The translations under genes and the position numbers were made by a program. Under the pieces are notes generated by a model. The model ran no database searches. It was not told where the DNA came from and worked only from the letters and a program-made list of their open reading frames with translations. 64,000 bases of DNA from Candidatus Peribacteria bacterium. GTDB taxonomy: Bacteria; Patescibacteriota; Gracilibacteria; Peribacterales; Peribacteraceae. This document shows positions 7,697-17,500 of this stretch, in pieces. Position 1 is the stretch's first letter, and each line of letters starts with the position of its first letter. The DNA lies in assembly GCA_023038255.1 (NCBI GenBank), contig CP082927.1, forward strand, positions 382,146-446,145. The letters run 5' to 3'.

Positions 7697-10240
7697 ATGA
7701 AACGCGTCACCGCTTCGGTTGCTCTGCTGTCTCTTCTTGTCTCTGCATGCACGTCTGCACCTGGTCCGGATGCAGGAAGCGGCAGCACTGTCTCATCCGC
7801 TTCGTCCAAGGCATCCGGCATTCTTCCTGTTGCGGAAGCCGGAGCATTCGGCGCATCTGTTACATACACTGAGCCAACTGTGGCTATCAATACAGACATC
7901 GCTGCCCCGTTTCAAAACAGCGAAGCCACGAACCTTGCAGACCTCGAAAAAGCCTACGGCATCAAGCTGAGTGCCGCCGAAAAGGCATTCCTCGAGAAAA
8001 ACAAGTTCGTCGAAAAGACACTTACCGACACATCCATCACACCGCTCCTGCCCAAAGGCGGCAATGCCGATATGTACCGCGAGTTCGTCGGACTCTATAA
8101 CACAGTGAATGGTGAGTGGGATTACAAAACACGCGGCGCACAGAATGCGGTGTTTTATACCTCCGATGTCTTCTTCAATGCCTATAACAATCTCTTTGTG
8201 GAATTGCTGAAAGAGATGGAAAACAAAGTCTTCTTCCCTGCCATGAAAGACCTGAGCATCGGATTCTACAATGCATCTGTCGAGAAGCTGAAAGCAGCCA
8301 CGACGGATGCGGACAAGAAAACATGGACGCAGGTCAGAAATTACTATGCCGTTCCGTATGCTGTTTTCTCAGCATCCGCAGAACCGCTCAACCAGGATTC
8401 GTATTTCAAAGACGGAGAAATGCTGGATCCTGCAACCGTGCAGGCAGATTTCAAAAAGAATGATGCGACGGTCGATACGTTCGAAAAAGCCACAGCAATC
8501 GTAAAAACCCTCAAGCTCGATAGTGCCAGCGAAGCAGTGGTCATCAAAGATCTGAAACAGGTCTACGCTGCTGCCGCTCCCGGGGTTCCGTACATCCTGG
8601 AAAATGAATTTGCAGAGTACAAGAAGCAGACCGATGTTGATTTCAAGATCGATTTCAGCTTCTTTACGCCGCGCGGCTCCTACACATCGTCTTCTCTCCG
8701 CCGCGCGTATTTCCGCGGTATGAACTGGTACATCCAGGTGCCGTTTTTCGTGAAGAGCCCGCAGCTCACGGCTGATGCGTTCGCGATCACACAGCTGATG
8801 GCAGAACATCCGGAGCACCTGAATAACTACAATAAGCTCGAAGCAACCATCAACTTCCTCGTCGGCCGCAGCGACGACCTCATGCCCGCCGATTACCTGT
8901 CCGCACTCCATGCATCGAAGAATGCTGCAGATCCGGAAGCGGCATCACTCGATTATCTCATGAAAGCGCGCAGCCCGCTCATCAAGAGCCTGAGCGCCAT
9001 GTACAGCGCAGTTGGTGTCAACAAGACGGATGACGTCGTGAACCTGACCAAAGGCATGCGCTTCTTCAGTGGCAAATTCATTATCGATAGTTTCTGGACC
9101 GGTCAGCTCTCCCAGGGGGATGAAGCTATCAAACCGGGCTATGACCAGAAGCTCCCGCCGTACGTGTCCTCTCTGGAAGTGATGGCGATTCTCGGCTCCG
9201 ACTACGCAAAATCCCAGATTCCAAAGCTCGATTTCTATAAGCCCACAAACGCAAAAGCTATCGACAAAGCTGTTGCCGATCTCACGGCTGCGCAGGAAAA
9301 ACTCGATGTGCCGTTCTGGCAGAGCAACATCTATAACGGCTGGCTCTGGACGATCAAGGGCCTCTTCTCCTGGCAGAAAGAGCACAAGTCCTCTCTCCCG
9401 CTCTTCATGCAGTCGCCCATGTGGGACATCAAAACGCTGATGACCGGTGCCGGATTCTGGGCCGAACTCCGCCATGCAACCATCCTCTACGCCAAGCAGT
9501 CTTTTGCAGAACTCGGCGGAGGCGGAGGGGATTGCGATACGCGCCCCGTCCCCCCGGCACCCAAGTCCTACATTGAACCGCAGCTCCTTGCCTATGAGCG
9601 TCTCCACTTCCTTGGCAAGCGCACCGCGGAAGGGCTGCGCAGTATGAAGTTTGAACTCAGTAACCTGAATAATCTCGACTCATTCGTCCAGTTGATGGAA
9701 AAGGTGCAGAGCTACACAAAGAAACAACTCGGGAACACGGCTCTGAACGAAACAATTGTCGATAAAACCTATCCTGATGTGAAAGACGAAACCGGAAAGG
9801 TTTGTGTCCAGCACGAGATTGAAGGGGAGAGTGACTGGGAAGATCTCCGCATCGGCATCGTTTCCGGTCTGGAAGCATCACTTCCTCTGCCGGTCGAAGG
9901 CCCGGTTCTTCCTGCAAAAGACCGTCGCGCGGCCATTGTTGCCGATATCCACACAGGTCAGGATTCCGATAACCCTTTACAGATTGTCTACCAGGCAACC
10001 GGCGTCCCCCGCGTCATCATCGTCGCGGTGAAAGATGTAAACGGCCCGCGCTACACTATCGGCTTCACGTATTCCCACTACGAATTCCGCAAAGATCACG
10101 GGGGAAACCGCATGACCGATGAAGACTGGCAGAAGAATTTCTACATCGGCGAAGACCCGAATGCAGCCTTCAATTATACGAATAAGAGTGGCTGGCCGCA
10201 GATGAACAGCTGGTACCTTCCCATCACCGATATCAAATAA
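7697..10240 (+). CDS. DUF3160 family lipoprotein
   Basis: 847 residues. The signal ends in the lipobox VSAC (Cys 18), followed by a Ser/Gly-rich spacer and then a large helical domain. Segments such as YREFVGLYNTVNGEWDYKT, AVFYTSDVFFNAYNNLF, YFRGMNWYIQVPFF and NLDSFVQLMEKV match DUF3160, a family of large exported proteins of unknown function. It is anchored outside the cell. The stop codon shares one base with the start of the next gene (TAATG), so the two lipoproteins are probably made together. The ATG is preceded by a pyrimidine-rich 30-base leader after a TAGAAT -10. Confidence 0.8.
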   Translation: MKRVTASVALLSLLVSACTSAPGPDAGSGSTVSSASSKASGILPVAEAGAFGASVTYTEPTVAINTDIAAPFQNSEATNLADLEKAYGIKLSAAEKAFLEKNKFVEKTLTDTSITPLLPKGGNADMYREFVGLYNTVNGEWDYKTRGAQNAVFYTSDVFFNAYNNLFVELLKEMENKVFFPAMKDLSIGFYNASVEKLKAATTDADKKTWTQVRNYYAVPYAVFSASAEPLNQDSYFKDGEMLDPATVQADFKKNDATVDTFEKATAIVKTLKLDSASEAVVIKDLKQVYAAAAPGVPYILENEFAEYKKQTDVDFKIDFSFFTPRGSYTSSSLRRAYFRGMNWYIQVPFFVKSPQLTADAFAITQLMAEHPEHLNNYNKLEATINFLVGRSDDLMPADYLSALHASKNAADPEAASLDYLMKARSPLIKSLSAMYSAVGVNKTDDVVNLTKGMRFFSGKFIIDSFWTGQLSQGDEAIKPGYDQKLPPYVSSLEVMAILGSDYAKSQIPKLDFYKPTNAKAIDKAVADLTAAQEKLDVPFWQSNIYNGWLWTIKGLFSWQKEHKSSLPLFMQSPMWDIKTLMTGAGFWAELRHATILYAKQSFAELGGGGGDCDTRPVPPAPKSYIEPQLLAYERLHFLGKRTAEGLRSMKFELSNLNNLDSFVQLMEKVQSYTKKQLGNTALNETIVDKTYPDVKDETGKVCVQHEIEGESDWEDLRIGIVSGLEASLPLPVEGPVLPAKDRRAAIVADIHTGQDSDNPLQIVYQATGVPRVIIVAVKDVNGPRYTIGFTYSHYEFRKDHGGNRMTDEDWQKNFYIGEDPNAAFNYTNKSGWPQMNSWYLPITDIK

Positions 10241-11871
10241 TGAATAAAAAATGTATTCATAGCATGAGCGTCTCTGCAACAGTAGCAGGGGCGCTTTTGC
10301 TGTCTGGCTGTTCTGATGCACTGCGGCTCCATACATACGATAACCCGTATGAAAATCCGCAGATTTTTATGGAAGGGATCTATGCTGCAGACAAAGAGAT
10401 CGATCCTCCGTCTGCTGCGTATCCCATTAGGGCAGTCATCCTCCCACATCATCTCACCGCAACACGGTCCATGGCGGCAGGAGTCCGGATGCTCCAGAAC
10501 CAATCCTTCAAGCACATCCTCCTCCTCTCCCCCGATCACTTCGATCAGTGTCCGACGCCGCTCTGTACGGTCAACAGCCTGCAGGAGACGCAGTTTGGGA
10601 AAGTCTACAGCGACCGCCAGACAGTCAGGACGTTATCGGAGTCACAGCTCACCACCATTGCTCCGGAGATCTTCAAGAAAGAGCATGGTGTGCATGCGGT
10701 CCTTCCCTATATCGCACACTATTTTCCTGATACGCCTGTTACAGCGGTCGTTCTCTCTCAGAAAAATTGGAAAAGTTACAGCGGAGCCCTATTGGAAAAC
10801 ATAAAATCTGTACTAAAAAATGATACAATATTGATGGTCAGCAGCGATTTTTCTCACTATCTGTCCCTCACAAAATCCAATGAAGCGGATGAACGTACGG
10901 CGGAGACACTCTTTTCCAAAAATCTGGAGGGGGTCGCGCAGTTGAAAAATCCTGATCAGACAGACTGCGCACAGTGTCTGTGGGTGCTAGGGTCCATTGC
11001 TGCAGAGCGCGGTTTCTACAATCCATCCACTGTTGCACACACCAACTCAGCGATCTTATTGAATAATAAAAGTGTTCAAGAAACGACCAGTCACTTCGCC
11101 ATGGTCTGGTATCAGAATGCTGCACTGACCGGAGACGATCTTGCTGTTGCCGGTGATGTGACGATGACCCGGACAAAACGGACGCCGAAGATGAAACCGC
11201 CGATGCAGACGTTCTGGTCCGGCAGTGGCCTGCGCGTTGTGAATCTCGAGGGACCGCTTCTGGAAACCTGTCCTCCTGATCGCACGATGTTTAATTTCTG
11301 CAATCAGCTGAATCTATGGAAGGGCATGCTCGATTATGCGACACATTGGGGGATTATGAATAACCATACACTCGATCAGTACGTTGCCGGTCTCGCAGAG
11401 ACCCGTCAGCTTATTCCCGCAAACGGTGAAATACTTGTTGATGACCATATGGTGGATGCAGGCCCGTATCGGTTCATCGGACTGAGCGGTCTGATGAATC
11501 CGGTACTGGATACGCCATTGCTCAATCTTTCGTATCAGTACAAACAGGTCGTGGCAGAACTGAAGAATAAGAACCCGGACAAGATGACAATCGTCTTTGT
11601 GCATGAGGGTATTGAATACCGGGCCCTCACATCCGAAGGGGAAAATCAGTATCTCCGCTCATTCATCGATGCCGGAGCGGACGTCGTGGTTGCCGCTCAT
11701 ACGCATGTCGTCAGTGATATGGAGGTCTACAAAGGAAAGCTGATTTTCCGTGGGGTGGGAAACTTTATCTTCGACCAGTATGACGAGATTTCCACGACGA
11801 CCGGGAAAGCTGTCCGCCTGAGGAAAGGTAAAGATGGAATCGAATTTCAAAGCTTGATAGAGCGCATATAA
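10240..11871 (+). CDS. Lipoprotein fusing a MEMO/AmmeMemoRadiSam-B domain to a CapA domain
   Basis: 543 residues. The N-terminus has a lipobox (LLSGC, Cys 24). Residues about 60-285 match the MEMO family: ILPHHLTATRSMAAGVRML, HILLLSPDHF, ILMVSSDFSHYL and CAQCLWVLGSIAAERGF. Residues about 290-543 match CapA/PgsA-like metallophosphatase-fold proteins: LAVAGDVTMTR, VVNLEGPL, WGIMNNHTLDQY, IVFVHEGIEY and VVVAAHTHVVSDMEV, ending GNFIFDQY. MEMO domains are usually cytoplasmic and related to dioxygenases, so an exported MEMO-CapA fusion is unusual. A role in handling a cell-surface polymer is inferred from CapA only. It is coupled to the DUF3160 gene by a one-base overlap and ends at a strong terminator. 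Confidence 0.8.
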   Translation: MNKKCIHSMSVSATVAGALLLSGCSDALRLHTYDNPYENPQIFMEGIYAADKEIDPPSAAYPIRAVILPHHLTATRSMAAGVRMLQNQSFKHILLLSPDHFDQCPTPLCTVNSLQETQFGKVYSDRQTVRTLSESQLTTIAPEIFKKEHGVHAVLPYIAHYFPDTPVTAVVLSQKNWKSYSGALLENIKSVLKNDTILMVSSDFSHYLSLTKSNEADERTAETLFSKNLEGVAQLKNPDQTDCAQCLWVLGSIAAERGFYNPSTVAHTNSAILLNNKSVQETTSHFAMVWYQNAALTGDDLAVAGDVTMTRTKRTPKMKPPMQTFWSGSGLRVVNLEGPLLETCPPDRTMFNFCNQLNLWKGMLDYATHWGIMNNHTLDQYVAGLAETRQLIPANGEILVDDHMVDAGPYRFIGLSGLMNPVLDTPLLNLSYQYKQVVAELKNKNPDKMTIVFVHEGIEYRALTSEGENQYLRSFIDAGADVVVAAHTHVVSDMEVYKGKLIFRGVGNFIFDQYDEISTTTGKAVRLRKGKDGIEFQSLIERI

Positions 11872-11892
11872 TTGATCACAAAATGTGCACAA

Positions 11893-11921
11893 AAAAATAC
11901 CGCGGTATCCGCGGTATTTTT
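11893..11921. terminator. Bidirectional intrinsic terminator
   Basis: A perfect 12-bp stem, AAAAATACCGCG (11893-11904) with CGCGGTATTTTT (11910-11921), and a 5-base loop. It has T-runs on both strands and sits between two convergent genes, so it probably serves both. Confidence 0.88.
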
Positions 11922-11937
11922 CTTCTCTCATCAAATA

Positions 11938-12738
11938 TTAAAAGAGTTTGTACCAGGGCAATGTCGTGTCAGAGGATGTTGATCCAACACTGGAAGGCAT
12001 GGAGGAGCTGGATGCTGCAGAGCTTGGCGTGGTCTTGGTGGGAGGGAGGACCAGAGCCTTGGTCGGTCTGTTCATCTGAAGGAGAACATTCAACGGAACA
12101 ACACGTGCGTCGAGCTGCTTGTACGGAGTACCCGGGCGTGTGGTGATGTCATTGTCGAGGCGCTCCAGCATTTCCATCGCTTCATCAGCTGTAACAATGT
12201 GTTGCAACGTTGAGACAGAAACCGGGATGGTATTGCGTTCTGCAAGGGCAAAAGCGTACGGACCGTACCAGGCACCGCGGTTTGTCGCTTCTGCGTACGG
12301 AGTCAGACCATAGGCACGGGCGATAATCTTGGATGCTTCTGCAAACGTGATCTCATTATTCGGGCGGTAGGAACCGTCCTTGTACCCGCGTGCAATACCG
12401 TCACGCAGAGCGATGCAAAGCTGCTTTGCATACGATGCATTCACGCTGACATCGGTGTAGAGGAGGGTGAAAGTCGGAGGCAGCGTCGGGGCAATGTCCC
12501 AGTAGCAGTTCTCAATTTCAATGTCGCTGTAGAGATGTTCAATCACCATCGCCGTGAAGGATGCGCGGGTCATTTTGGTCTCTGCAGTGACTCCTGACGG
12601 AAGAGTCATGTCTTCAACAGCTTCAGGGGTAACGTAGGTTGTTGACGGGACGAAGTCGGACAGAAATTTTGCGGAGGCAGCGGGTGCGTAGAGCATGCCG
12701 AGTGTGCCTGCGGCAAGAACGAGACGGGACAGGTTCAT
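11938..12738 (-). CDS. Secreted protein with SLH (S-layer homology) repeats
   Basis: 266 residues. The Sec signal peptide ends PAASA at about 23. A clear SLH repeat lies at about 105-165 (YTDVSVNASYAKQLCIAL, GYKDGSYRPNNEITFAEASKIIARAYGL), with a weaker preceding one (MTRASFTAMVIEHLY) and a third degenerate one. A Ser/Thr-rich tail follows. SLH repeats normally bind secondary cell-wall polymers, so it is probably surface-attached. The leader is pyrimidine-rich (CTTTCCTTCCCATCATTTCT). It shares the terminator with the convergent MEMO-CapA gene. Confidence 0.8.
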   Translation of the reverse strand: MNLSRLVLAAGTLGMLYAPAASAKFLSDFVPSTTYVTPEAVEDMTLPSGVTAETKMTRASFTAMVIEHLYSDIEIENCYWDIAPTLPPTFTLLYTDVSVNASYAKQLCIALRDGIARGYKDGSYRPNNEITFAEASKIIARAYGLTPYAEATNRGAWYGPYAFALAERNTIPVSVSTLQHIVTADEAMEMLERLDNDITTRPGTPYKQLDARVVPLNVLLQMNRPTKALVLPPTKTTPSSAASSSSMPSSVGSTSSDTTLPWYKLF

Positions 12739-12856
12739 AGAAATGATGGGAAGGAAAGTAGCTGATCGTACTACAAGCGCCGTTCAATGCAAGTTTGTCT
12801 GGAAGAAAGGGGGACTATACTTGTCATCATCCTTCCCTCTTCCCTTCCTTTTTTCT

Positions 12857-13471
12857 ATGAAAAAGAGTGCCATTTCTTCCCGCGCCTGCGTCGCGGAATT
12901 TCTCGGAACATTTTTACTTGCCACAGGTGTTGGCGTCACGATCGGCATTCCTGGTAGCGGCGTGCCCACTGCGGTGCTGGCAGGTCTCATTCTGGGTACG
13001 ATGGTGTATAGCATCGGCGCCATCAGCGGTGCGCACATCAACCCAGCTGTCACTGTCTCCCTTTTCAGTGTCGGAAAGATCAAGGCTCCTGCAGCCATTT
13101 CCTACATTCTGAGCCAATTGCTGGGAGGCGGTCTTGCACTCCTGCTTCAGATGTATCATTTCCCCTTCACTCTTGAGCAGAGTATGGACAACATGGCGCT
13201 CACCGCTGTTGGTGAAATAATCGGTACATTCATTCTGGTCTGGGGTATTTGCTCCGTGGTCTATGGAAAAGTCCAGGATAGTGCAAGCGGTCTGACTATT
13301 GGTGCCTCGCTCACGATTGGTGCCATCATTGCATCGATCGGTTCCTATGGAGTCCTTAACCCTGCAGTCGCGGCCGGTCTCGGTATCTTCGCACCCGTGT
13401 ATCTGCTCGCGCCGTTTGTGGGTGGCGTACTTGCTGCGCAGCTTTACCGGTGGACAGCAAATGGTAAATAA
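12857..13471 (+). CDS. MIP family channel (aquaporin/glycerol facilitator)
   Basis: 204 residues from ATG 12857, chosen because helix 1 (CVAEFLGTFLLATGVGVTIG) follows at once; earlier in-frame starts add an implausible basic extension. Both NPA boxes are present: GAHINPAVTVSLF after helix 2 and YGVLNPAVAAGLG after helix 5, with about six membrane segments. The length is slightly short for AqpZ. The protein conducts water or small neutral solutes across the inner membrane. The 36-base leader after TATACT is almost pure C/T (CCTTCCCTCTTCCCTTCC), with no Shine-Dalgarno site. Confidence 0.88.
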   Translation: MKKSAISSRACVAEFLGTFLLATGVGVTIGIPGSGVPTAVLAGLILGTMVYSIGAISGAHINPAVTVSLFSVGKIKAPAAISYILSQLLGGGLALLLQMYHFPFTLEQSMDNMALTAVGEIIGTFILVWGICSVVYGKVQDSASGLTIGASLTIGAIIASIGSYGVLNPAVAAGLGIFAPVYLLAPFVGGVLAAQLYRWTANGK

Positions 13472-13496
13472 ATAGAAATAATCCCTTATGAAAAAC

Positions 13497-13531
13497 AAAA
13501 AGTCTGATCTACAAATATGATCAGACTTTTT
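13497..13531. terminator. Intrinsic terminator after the aquaporin gene
   Basis: The 13-bp stem AAAAAGTCTGATC (13497-13509) pairs with GATCAGACTTTTT (13519-13531) around a 9-base loop. Confidence 0.88.
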
Positions 13532-13607
13532 GAAAATAGCGAAATATCTGACAATAAAATGACAGAGACTTGCTATACTTGGTCTACATTCTTTCCTCTT
13601 TTTACGT

Positions 13608-13814
13608 ATGGCTTCTCCTATGGATAATGATGTCATTCAGGCCAAGTGCGAACAGTTCCTCCGTGAACTCGGAGTTCCGGGATTTGTGGTCTTTGGATGG
13701 CAAAAAGATAATGAACAGTTCGGGGTTGTGTCTTCCTTTCATGAAATGCCGGTGAATGCGGCGGTGAAGGGGATGACGTGGGCTCTGAATGACTTTGTAT
13801 CGAAGTCTCTGTAA
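13608..13814 (+). CDS. Small hypothetical protein, 68 aa
   Basis: Not recognised. It is a soluble protein with an alternating beta pattern (GVPGFVVFGWQKDNEQFGVVSSFHEMP) and a C-terminal helix. A TATACT -10 lies 28 bases upstream and the leader is pyrimidine-rich (CTTTCCTCTTTTTACGT), the same arrangement as other genes here, which supports it being real. A small hairpin (GCCGTCGCT/AGCGAAGGC, about 13834-13856) follows and may terminate it. Confidence 0.65.
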   Translation: MASPMDNDVIQAKCEQFLRELGVPGFVVFGWQKDNEQFGVVSSFHEMPVNAAVKGMTWALNDFVSKSL

Positions 13815-13910
13815 TCGTGTCATGCTGCTTGCCGGCCGTCGCTTTTAGCGAAGGCTGGAGGACACTCGAAGCATGTCTGTACTATAATCTCTTCTCTTTC
13901 TATGCAGATT

Positions 13911-14154
13911 CCCTCCAGGGGCCGCTGCCGCGGGGGCGTTCCTTTTTGTCCGTGCAACAAAAAGGAACCAAAAAGTGCGGTCCGGGCCAGCCGCCCCTCC
14001 GCTTGCCCCTTCACCCCCCGGGTGGCCGGACTCCACCCCGACGAACGACGGGACTTCATTTTCGCTTTGCGAAAATGTTTCTGGTGGAACTTCTTTTTTA
14101 TTAGAACAAACAGAACTCCCTCGCCCGTTCCGGGAGAGGGGCGGGGAGAGGGCT
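13911..14154 (+). repeat. Structured intergenic repeat, copy A
   Basis: About 244 bases that align along their whole length with 25375-25608. The shared order is a GC-rich head (GGGGCCGCTGCCGCGGGGG), hairpin 1 (arms 13938-13948 and 13958-13968), AAAAAGTGCGGTCCGG, a long GGCC-type pairing, hairpin 2 (CATTTTCGC with GCGAAAATG, 14057-14077), and a tail (TTCCGGGAGAGGGGCGGGG). Differences between the copies preserve pairing, which argues for selection on folded nucleic acid. Open frames through it are not conserved between copies. It ends on the stop codon of the minus-strand gene. A TATAAT at 13883-13888 could start a transcript into it. Apart from the preceding small hairpin, the 13815-14152 gap holds nothing else. 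Confidence 0.8.
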
Positions 14155-14551
14155 AGGCCTTCAACACCATCTTCATTCCCCAGTTCGTCAGTCCAAACAC
14201 TACAGCCAGTACCAGCCAGCCTGTAAATCCTCCAAAGAAGGTTAATGTCACAACGGCTGGGTCCATTCGTTCAGCAATTTTCTGAATGATAAACAGGAAG
14301 AGCCAGTTCATGATGATGGTGGCAATCAATCCGAAGACGAGATGAAACGGTGCAAAGACAATGTGGAGGACCGGGCGCATGATCATGTTCATAAGCGTGA
14401 GCAAAGATCCAATGATGATATACGCGGGGATGCCTCCATTCAGATAAAAATACTGTTCCAATTTTGTGCTCAATAACCACACAAGACCAATGGTCAGTAC
14501 CCACTGAAAGATGATTTTTGTCGGCCAGGAAAATCCACGGGACTCAGCCAT
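14153..14551 (-). CDS. Phage-holin-IV-like small membrane protein
   Basis: 132 residues with four hydrophobic segments. The central motif (IIIGSLLTLMNMIMRPVLHIVFAPFHLVFGLI) is typical of the 'phage holin superfamily 4-2' membrane proteins found in many bacteria outside phages; no phage genes are nearby. It sits in the inner membrane and its role is unknown. Its ATG shares one base with the ileS stop (TGATG), so it is translated with ileS. Its stop codon touches the end of repeat copy A. Confidence 0.75.
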   Translation of the reverse strand: MAESRGFSWPTKIIFQWVLTIGLVWLLSTKLEQYFYLNGGIPAYIIIGSLLTLMNMIMRPVLHIVFAPFHLVFGLIATIIMNWLFLFIIQKIAERMDPAVVTLTFFGGFTGWLVLAVVFGLTNWGMKMVLKA

Positions 14552-17500
14552 CAGACTTTATGGAAGCGGATAACAATAGAGGTGTCTTCAATAGCGACAG
14601 TGATCGGGTCTCCGGTGGAGGCGCCAAGTACGGACTTGGTTTCGTCTGCGATAAACTGACCGTGGCTTCTTAGGACGCCATCCATGCCTTCAATCGAAAG
14701 CCCGATCGTATCCGTATGCAGCAGACCTGACTCTTTACGAAGTTTCTGGACGGAGCGGATGACATCGCGGGCGTAGCCTTCGGCGATCAGTTCATCTGTG
14801 AGCGTGGTTTCCATGCTGACAACAACACCGCCCTCCGCTGCCATATCGGCACCTTCACGACCGTTGTAGATAATTTTCACTTCATCCGGACTCAGGCGTT
14901 CATCCAGAATCAGCACTTCGCCGTTTTCTTCTACTGTAAACTCGCCTGCCTTTCCGGCCTTGATAAGTTCCTGGACACGGCCGCCAAAGCGCGGACCTGC
15001 CTTGCGGGCATCGACCATGGCAATGCTCTGGCCCAGCGATCCTGCATCCTCCGTGAATGTGACGTCTTTCACGTTGAGTTCCTGCCGCAGAAGCTGCAAA
15101 TCCTCGTTTGTAAGATCATCTGCCTTCAGCATCGATACAGGAATGGCAATGATGGATTTGCTCAGGGGCTGGCGGACTTTGATCTTCTTTTCCGAGCGGA
15201 TCTTGTTTCCCAGGCGCACGATCAAACGTAGCACGCGGTTCTTGCGGATAAGGGCATCGTCCTCTTTTGTCAGTGCCTGCATCGTCGGCCAATCTGTCAG
15301 ATGAATGGAGCCATGCTTGGCAGGACTGAGGTTGAGGTAGATGGCATCGGTGATAAACGGACAGAACGGCGCCAGGACCTGGCTGATGGTTAGAAGGACT
15401 TCATGGAGCGTGGTGAGTGCAGCCTGACGTTCTGCATCATTCCCGTCTGCGTACACATCCTGCTCACCGGCAGTTTTGCCGGCGAATCTGCGGCGGGAGA
15501 GGCGGATGTACCAGTTGGTCAGTGCATCAATGGTCGAGCCGAGCTCGTTACAGGTAGCGGAGAGATCATATTGATCCAGCTGTTCCGTCATGCGGTTCAC
15601 CAGATCCTGCACTTCTGCGCGGATCCATTTATCGAGCGGGTGATTCGATGCGATTGGCTTACTGGAGGGCTCGAAGCCTGCTGCGTTCGCGTAGGTGACG
15701 AAGAAGCTGTAGCTGTTCCAGAGCGGGAGAATCACGTTACGCACTGTCTCTTCTACCACCTTTTCCGAGAAGCGGAGGTCCTCTGCGCGCACAGCCGGAG
15801 AGCTCATCAGCGCAAAACGCAGTGCATCGGCACCATGCTTTTCCACGACTTCGACGGGGTCCGGATAGTTTTTCAGGCGCTTGCTCATTTTGCGTCCGTC
15901 TTCGGCAAGCACGGTTCCATTCACAATACAGTGTTTGAATGCCGGCTTTTTGAAGAGTGAGGCGCTCAGCACTGTGAGTGTATAGAACCAGCCGCGTGTC
16001 TGGTCGATTCCTTCCGCAATGAAGTCTGCAGGGAAGCCTTTCGGCAGTTCACTGCTTGATTGCTCAAACGGGAAATGGCTCTGTGCGTACGGCATCGATC
16101 CGCTTTCGAACCAGCAGTCGAGGACGTCCGGGATGCGCCTGAGGACAGGATGGAGGGGGAAATCGATTTTTTCTGTGTTCTGAGGCAGTAAGTTGATACC
16201 TTCTGCATAGGAGCGGTTCTCAATCACCAGGCGCAGCGCCTGTATGAATCCGCCATGTCCGACAAGAAGCACACGCTTTCCGGCAAACTTTTCACGGATC
16301 ATTGCTGCCGCCTGTTCTGCGCGGGAGAGTAATTCCTGCAGACTTTCACCATTCTCCGGTGTGTGGTGACTGAGAGCGGCATCCATGTCTGGATACATCA
16401 GTGGCTTGTTTTTGATGACTTCCGCAATAGTTTTCCCCTTCCAGGAGCCAAAATTCCGTTCACGGAGCATGGCCCATTCTTCTTCATGCGGTGCGTCGAT
16501 AGCTTTTTTGATAAAGGCAGCCGTCTTCGCTGCGCGCGGCAGATCGGAGGACAGGACAACATCAAAGGTGCCTTTGCCCATCGTCTTTGCCAGTGTCTCC
16601 GCCTGCATGTCGCCGGTAGCGTTGAGAGGTGTGTCGTCATCATTAAAGCGCTTGTCTTTATTACGGTCAGTTTCTCCGTGACGCACCAGTGTCAGCTTCA
16701 CACTGGCATCACTGAGAGACCCTGACCAGGTCAGATCATCAATCACATCTTTGTGCAGATCCATCTGGCTCTGTGTGCTGTGATCCCAGAAGTACGTCTG
16801 TGGAGTGGCATGGGACGCAAGTTCGCGTGCGACAATCTTGTAGGGATCTTCTTTGGTAAAGAAATGATCGACCACATACATCGGGTCGCCATGTGTGACG
16901 ATGGCGATGTGGTCACTTCTGTGTTTTGGGAGCGTTTCTTCAAAGAATGAGAAAATGCGCGCCTTCACACTGTCCCACGGCTCCATGCCGGGAAGATGAT
17001 ACGTGCTCTGCGGAGAGGTGAGAGATTTCTTATCCTGACGGAGCTGTTTGGAGATCTCCAGGTCTGCAACCGGGATTGTTTTCCCTTCGTGCTCACCCAT
17101 ATCAATCTCGCGGAGACGGTCATCCACAATAATCTGCGCTCCTGTTTCTTTTGCGAGTATTTCCGCTGTCTGCAGGGCTCGCGCGATAGGGGAGGTGTAG
17201 ATGACAGTCGGGACAATCGAGCTCTTGTTCAGGAATGCTGCCGCAGATGCTGCCTGCCCTTTTCCAAGATCTGTGAGATTGGTACCGGGCATTGTTCCCT
17301 GATAGATCGGGATCAGATTTCCCTCGCTCTGGCCGTGGCGGACAACCGATACTTTGGTGAATCGGATCAGCTTATGCGCCATCAGATCTTCTCTGTTCAT
17401 AATCACCTCCAATTCTTTCTTGTCATCCGTCCGCCAGATCGGGAGCGGGGTTCCCCAGTAGCGGTTGCGGGAAATAGCCCAGTCGCGTGCATTTTCGAGC

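Noticed and set aside
13902..14156. 84-aa plus-strand ORF reading through repeat copy A
   Set aside because: Copy B does not keep this frame (indels of 1-2 bases), while the hairpins are kept; the composition is that of GC-rich repeat DNA, so a protein is unlikely.
14153..14551. Holin-like protein as evidence of a prophage
   Set aside because: No integrase, capsid, terminase or lysin is nearby, the gene is coupled to ileS, and this membrane family is common outside phages.
16177..17358. The ileS insert as a misassembly of two phosphatase genes
   Set aside because: The frame is continuous, IleRS sequence resumes correctly between and after the two domains, and neither domain has its own start or stop signals.
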